In this document: positions 63,588 through 64,000 of the stretch, piece after piece | Layout: every line of letters begins with the position of its first letter | Numbering within the stretch: position 1 is the first letter of the stretch | Assembly (NCBI GenBank): GCA_910586295.1 | Contig: CAJUGE010000011.1 | Coordinates: 1-64,000, forward strand | Length of the DNA: 64,000 nt | DNA from: an uncultured Bacilli bacterium | GTDB lineage: Bacteria; Bacillota_I; Bacilli_A; RF39; UBA660 | Direction: 5' to 3' | Translations under genes and position numbers: made by a program | The notes under the pieces: model-generated | Seen by the model: only the letters and a program-made list of their open reading frames with translations | Database searches by the model: none | What the model was told of the DNA's origin: nothing

Positions 63588-64000
63588 TTAAGAAAGCTGC
63601 ATATAAAGGTATACTATATATATTGTTATCAAATCCGAAGTTTTTCATAGATAACCGTATAGAATATTTAGGGTTATATTTATTAATATATTCATTCAAA
63701 CTTTTAGACTTTGTATTAATAGAAGACTTTACTTCAACTGGTATAATACCACCTTCTCTTTGTAATATAAAGTCAATCTCTGCCTCGTATTTACTTCTCC
63801 AAAAATATATACTAAAACCATTAGTAGTAAAAGTATTAGCAATATAATTCTCAGTAATCGCACCCTTAAATAAGAAATTACCATCTAACATAATATCAGA
63901 AAAATTAACATTAGCCAAATAATTAAGAAGACCAACATCACTTAAATATATTTTAAAATTGTCTTCTTCTTCATATATAGATAAAGGCATCTCTGGGACC
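63577..64000 (-). CDS. AAA ATPase with DUF4143 domain, C-terminal part (cut by window end)
   Basis: The visible ~141 residues are the C-terminal DUF4143 domain: DNFKIYLSDVGLLNYLAN, GAITENYIANTF and FWRSKYEAEIDFILQREG, then IIPVEVKSS (a nuclease-like D-E-x-K arrangement) and YSIRLSMKNFG. The N-terminal AAA ATPase domain lies beyond the right edge, and the frame stays open to the last base. Members are common in gut bacteria and archaea; their role is unclear. Confidence 0.85.
   Translation of the reverse strand, partial: VPEMPLSIYEEEDNFKIYLSDVGLLNYLANVNFSDIMLDGNFLFKGAITENYIANTFTTNGFSIYFWRSKYEAEIDFILQREGGIIPVEVKSSINTKSKSLNEYINKYNPKYSIRLSMKNFGFDNNIYSIPLYAAFLIKK

Overview
The window is a strongly AT-rich bacterial chromosome segment built around the replication origin. 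A bipartite origin flanks dnaA (about 20.85-22.65 kb). Nearly all genes to its left lie on the minus strand and most to its right on the plus strand, so transcription mostly follows replication outward. UGA is used as a stop and prfB keeps its programmed UGA frameshift site, so the genetic code is standard. Gene order (dnaX-ebfC-recR-bofA, holB-ricT-yabB, pth-mfd-spoVT, rpmH-rnpA-yidC-jag, mnmE-mnmG-rsmG-noc, prfA-prmC-spoIIR) is that of Bacilli. SpoVT, BofA, SpoIIR and GerQ imply an endospore former or a recent descendant. ComK, Noc and RNA polymerase delta also point to the Bacilli side. Compact AT-rich genes suggest a Mollicutes-related, host-associated lineage (RF39/RFN20/Erysipelotrichia type); this placement is inference.

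Left arm (1-22.4 kb). Three direct repeats and a terminator at the edge are followed by spoVT, then ppa and a self-regulated MerR gene on the plus strand. A long minus-strand series follows: mfd, pth, rsmI, a trmN6-like methylase, ricT, holB, bofA, recR, ebfC, dnaX, tadA and the SRP RNA. An 800-base non-coding interval holds five parS sites. Beyond it lie gyrA, gyrB, recF, an independent comK cassette, dnaN and dnaA.

Right arm, first half (22.6-45 kb). rpmH, rnpA, yidC and jag come first, then a small decayed accessory island, then mnmE-mnmG-rsmG. A frameshifted sua5 and noc follow. Next are a class A PBP, rpoE, prfA-prmC with small DNA/nucleotide hygiene genes, spoIIR, an MntP/YtaF-like transporter, murA, a degenerate SGNH protein, prfB with its frameshift, pduL, gerQ and a D-Ala-D-Ala carboxypeptidase.

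Right arm, second half (45-64 kb). An internally deleted IS3-type element comes first, then rplI-dnaB-M23 peptidase-walJ-rlmH. A large uncharacterised minus-strand protein is next, then a YitT protein and the ftsE-ftsX-M23 (EnvC/PcsB-like)-whiA division cluster. The end holds a frameshifted serine hydrolase, an orphan helical protein, clpP, a zinc-ribbon membrane protein, a TGS-kinase fusion, a DUF5680 protein, gap, and the C-terminal end of a DUF4143 ATPase cut by the window edge.

Main points of interest: the parS cluster together with a Noc-type protein and two Noc-box palindromes but no Soj/Spo0J pair in the window; comK inside the dnaN-recF interval with helically phased repeats in front; start codons of spoIIR and the MntP-like gene placed at the U-tract of terminator hairpins; a 637-residue orphan with a possible ADP-ribosyltransferase-like C-terminus; and several genes broken by single-base shifts, which may be decay or assembly error.
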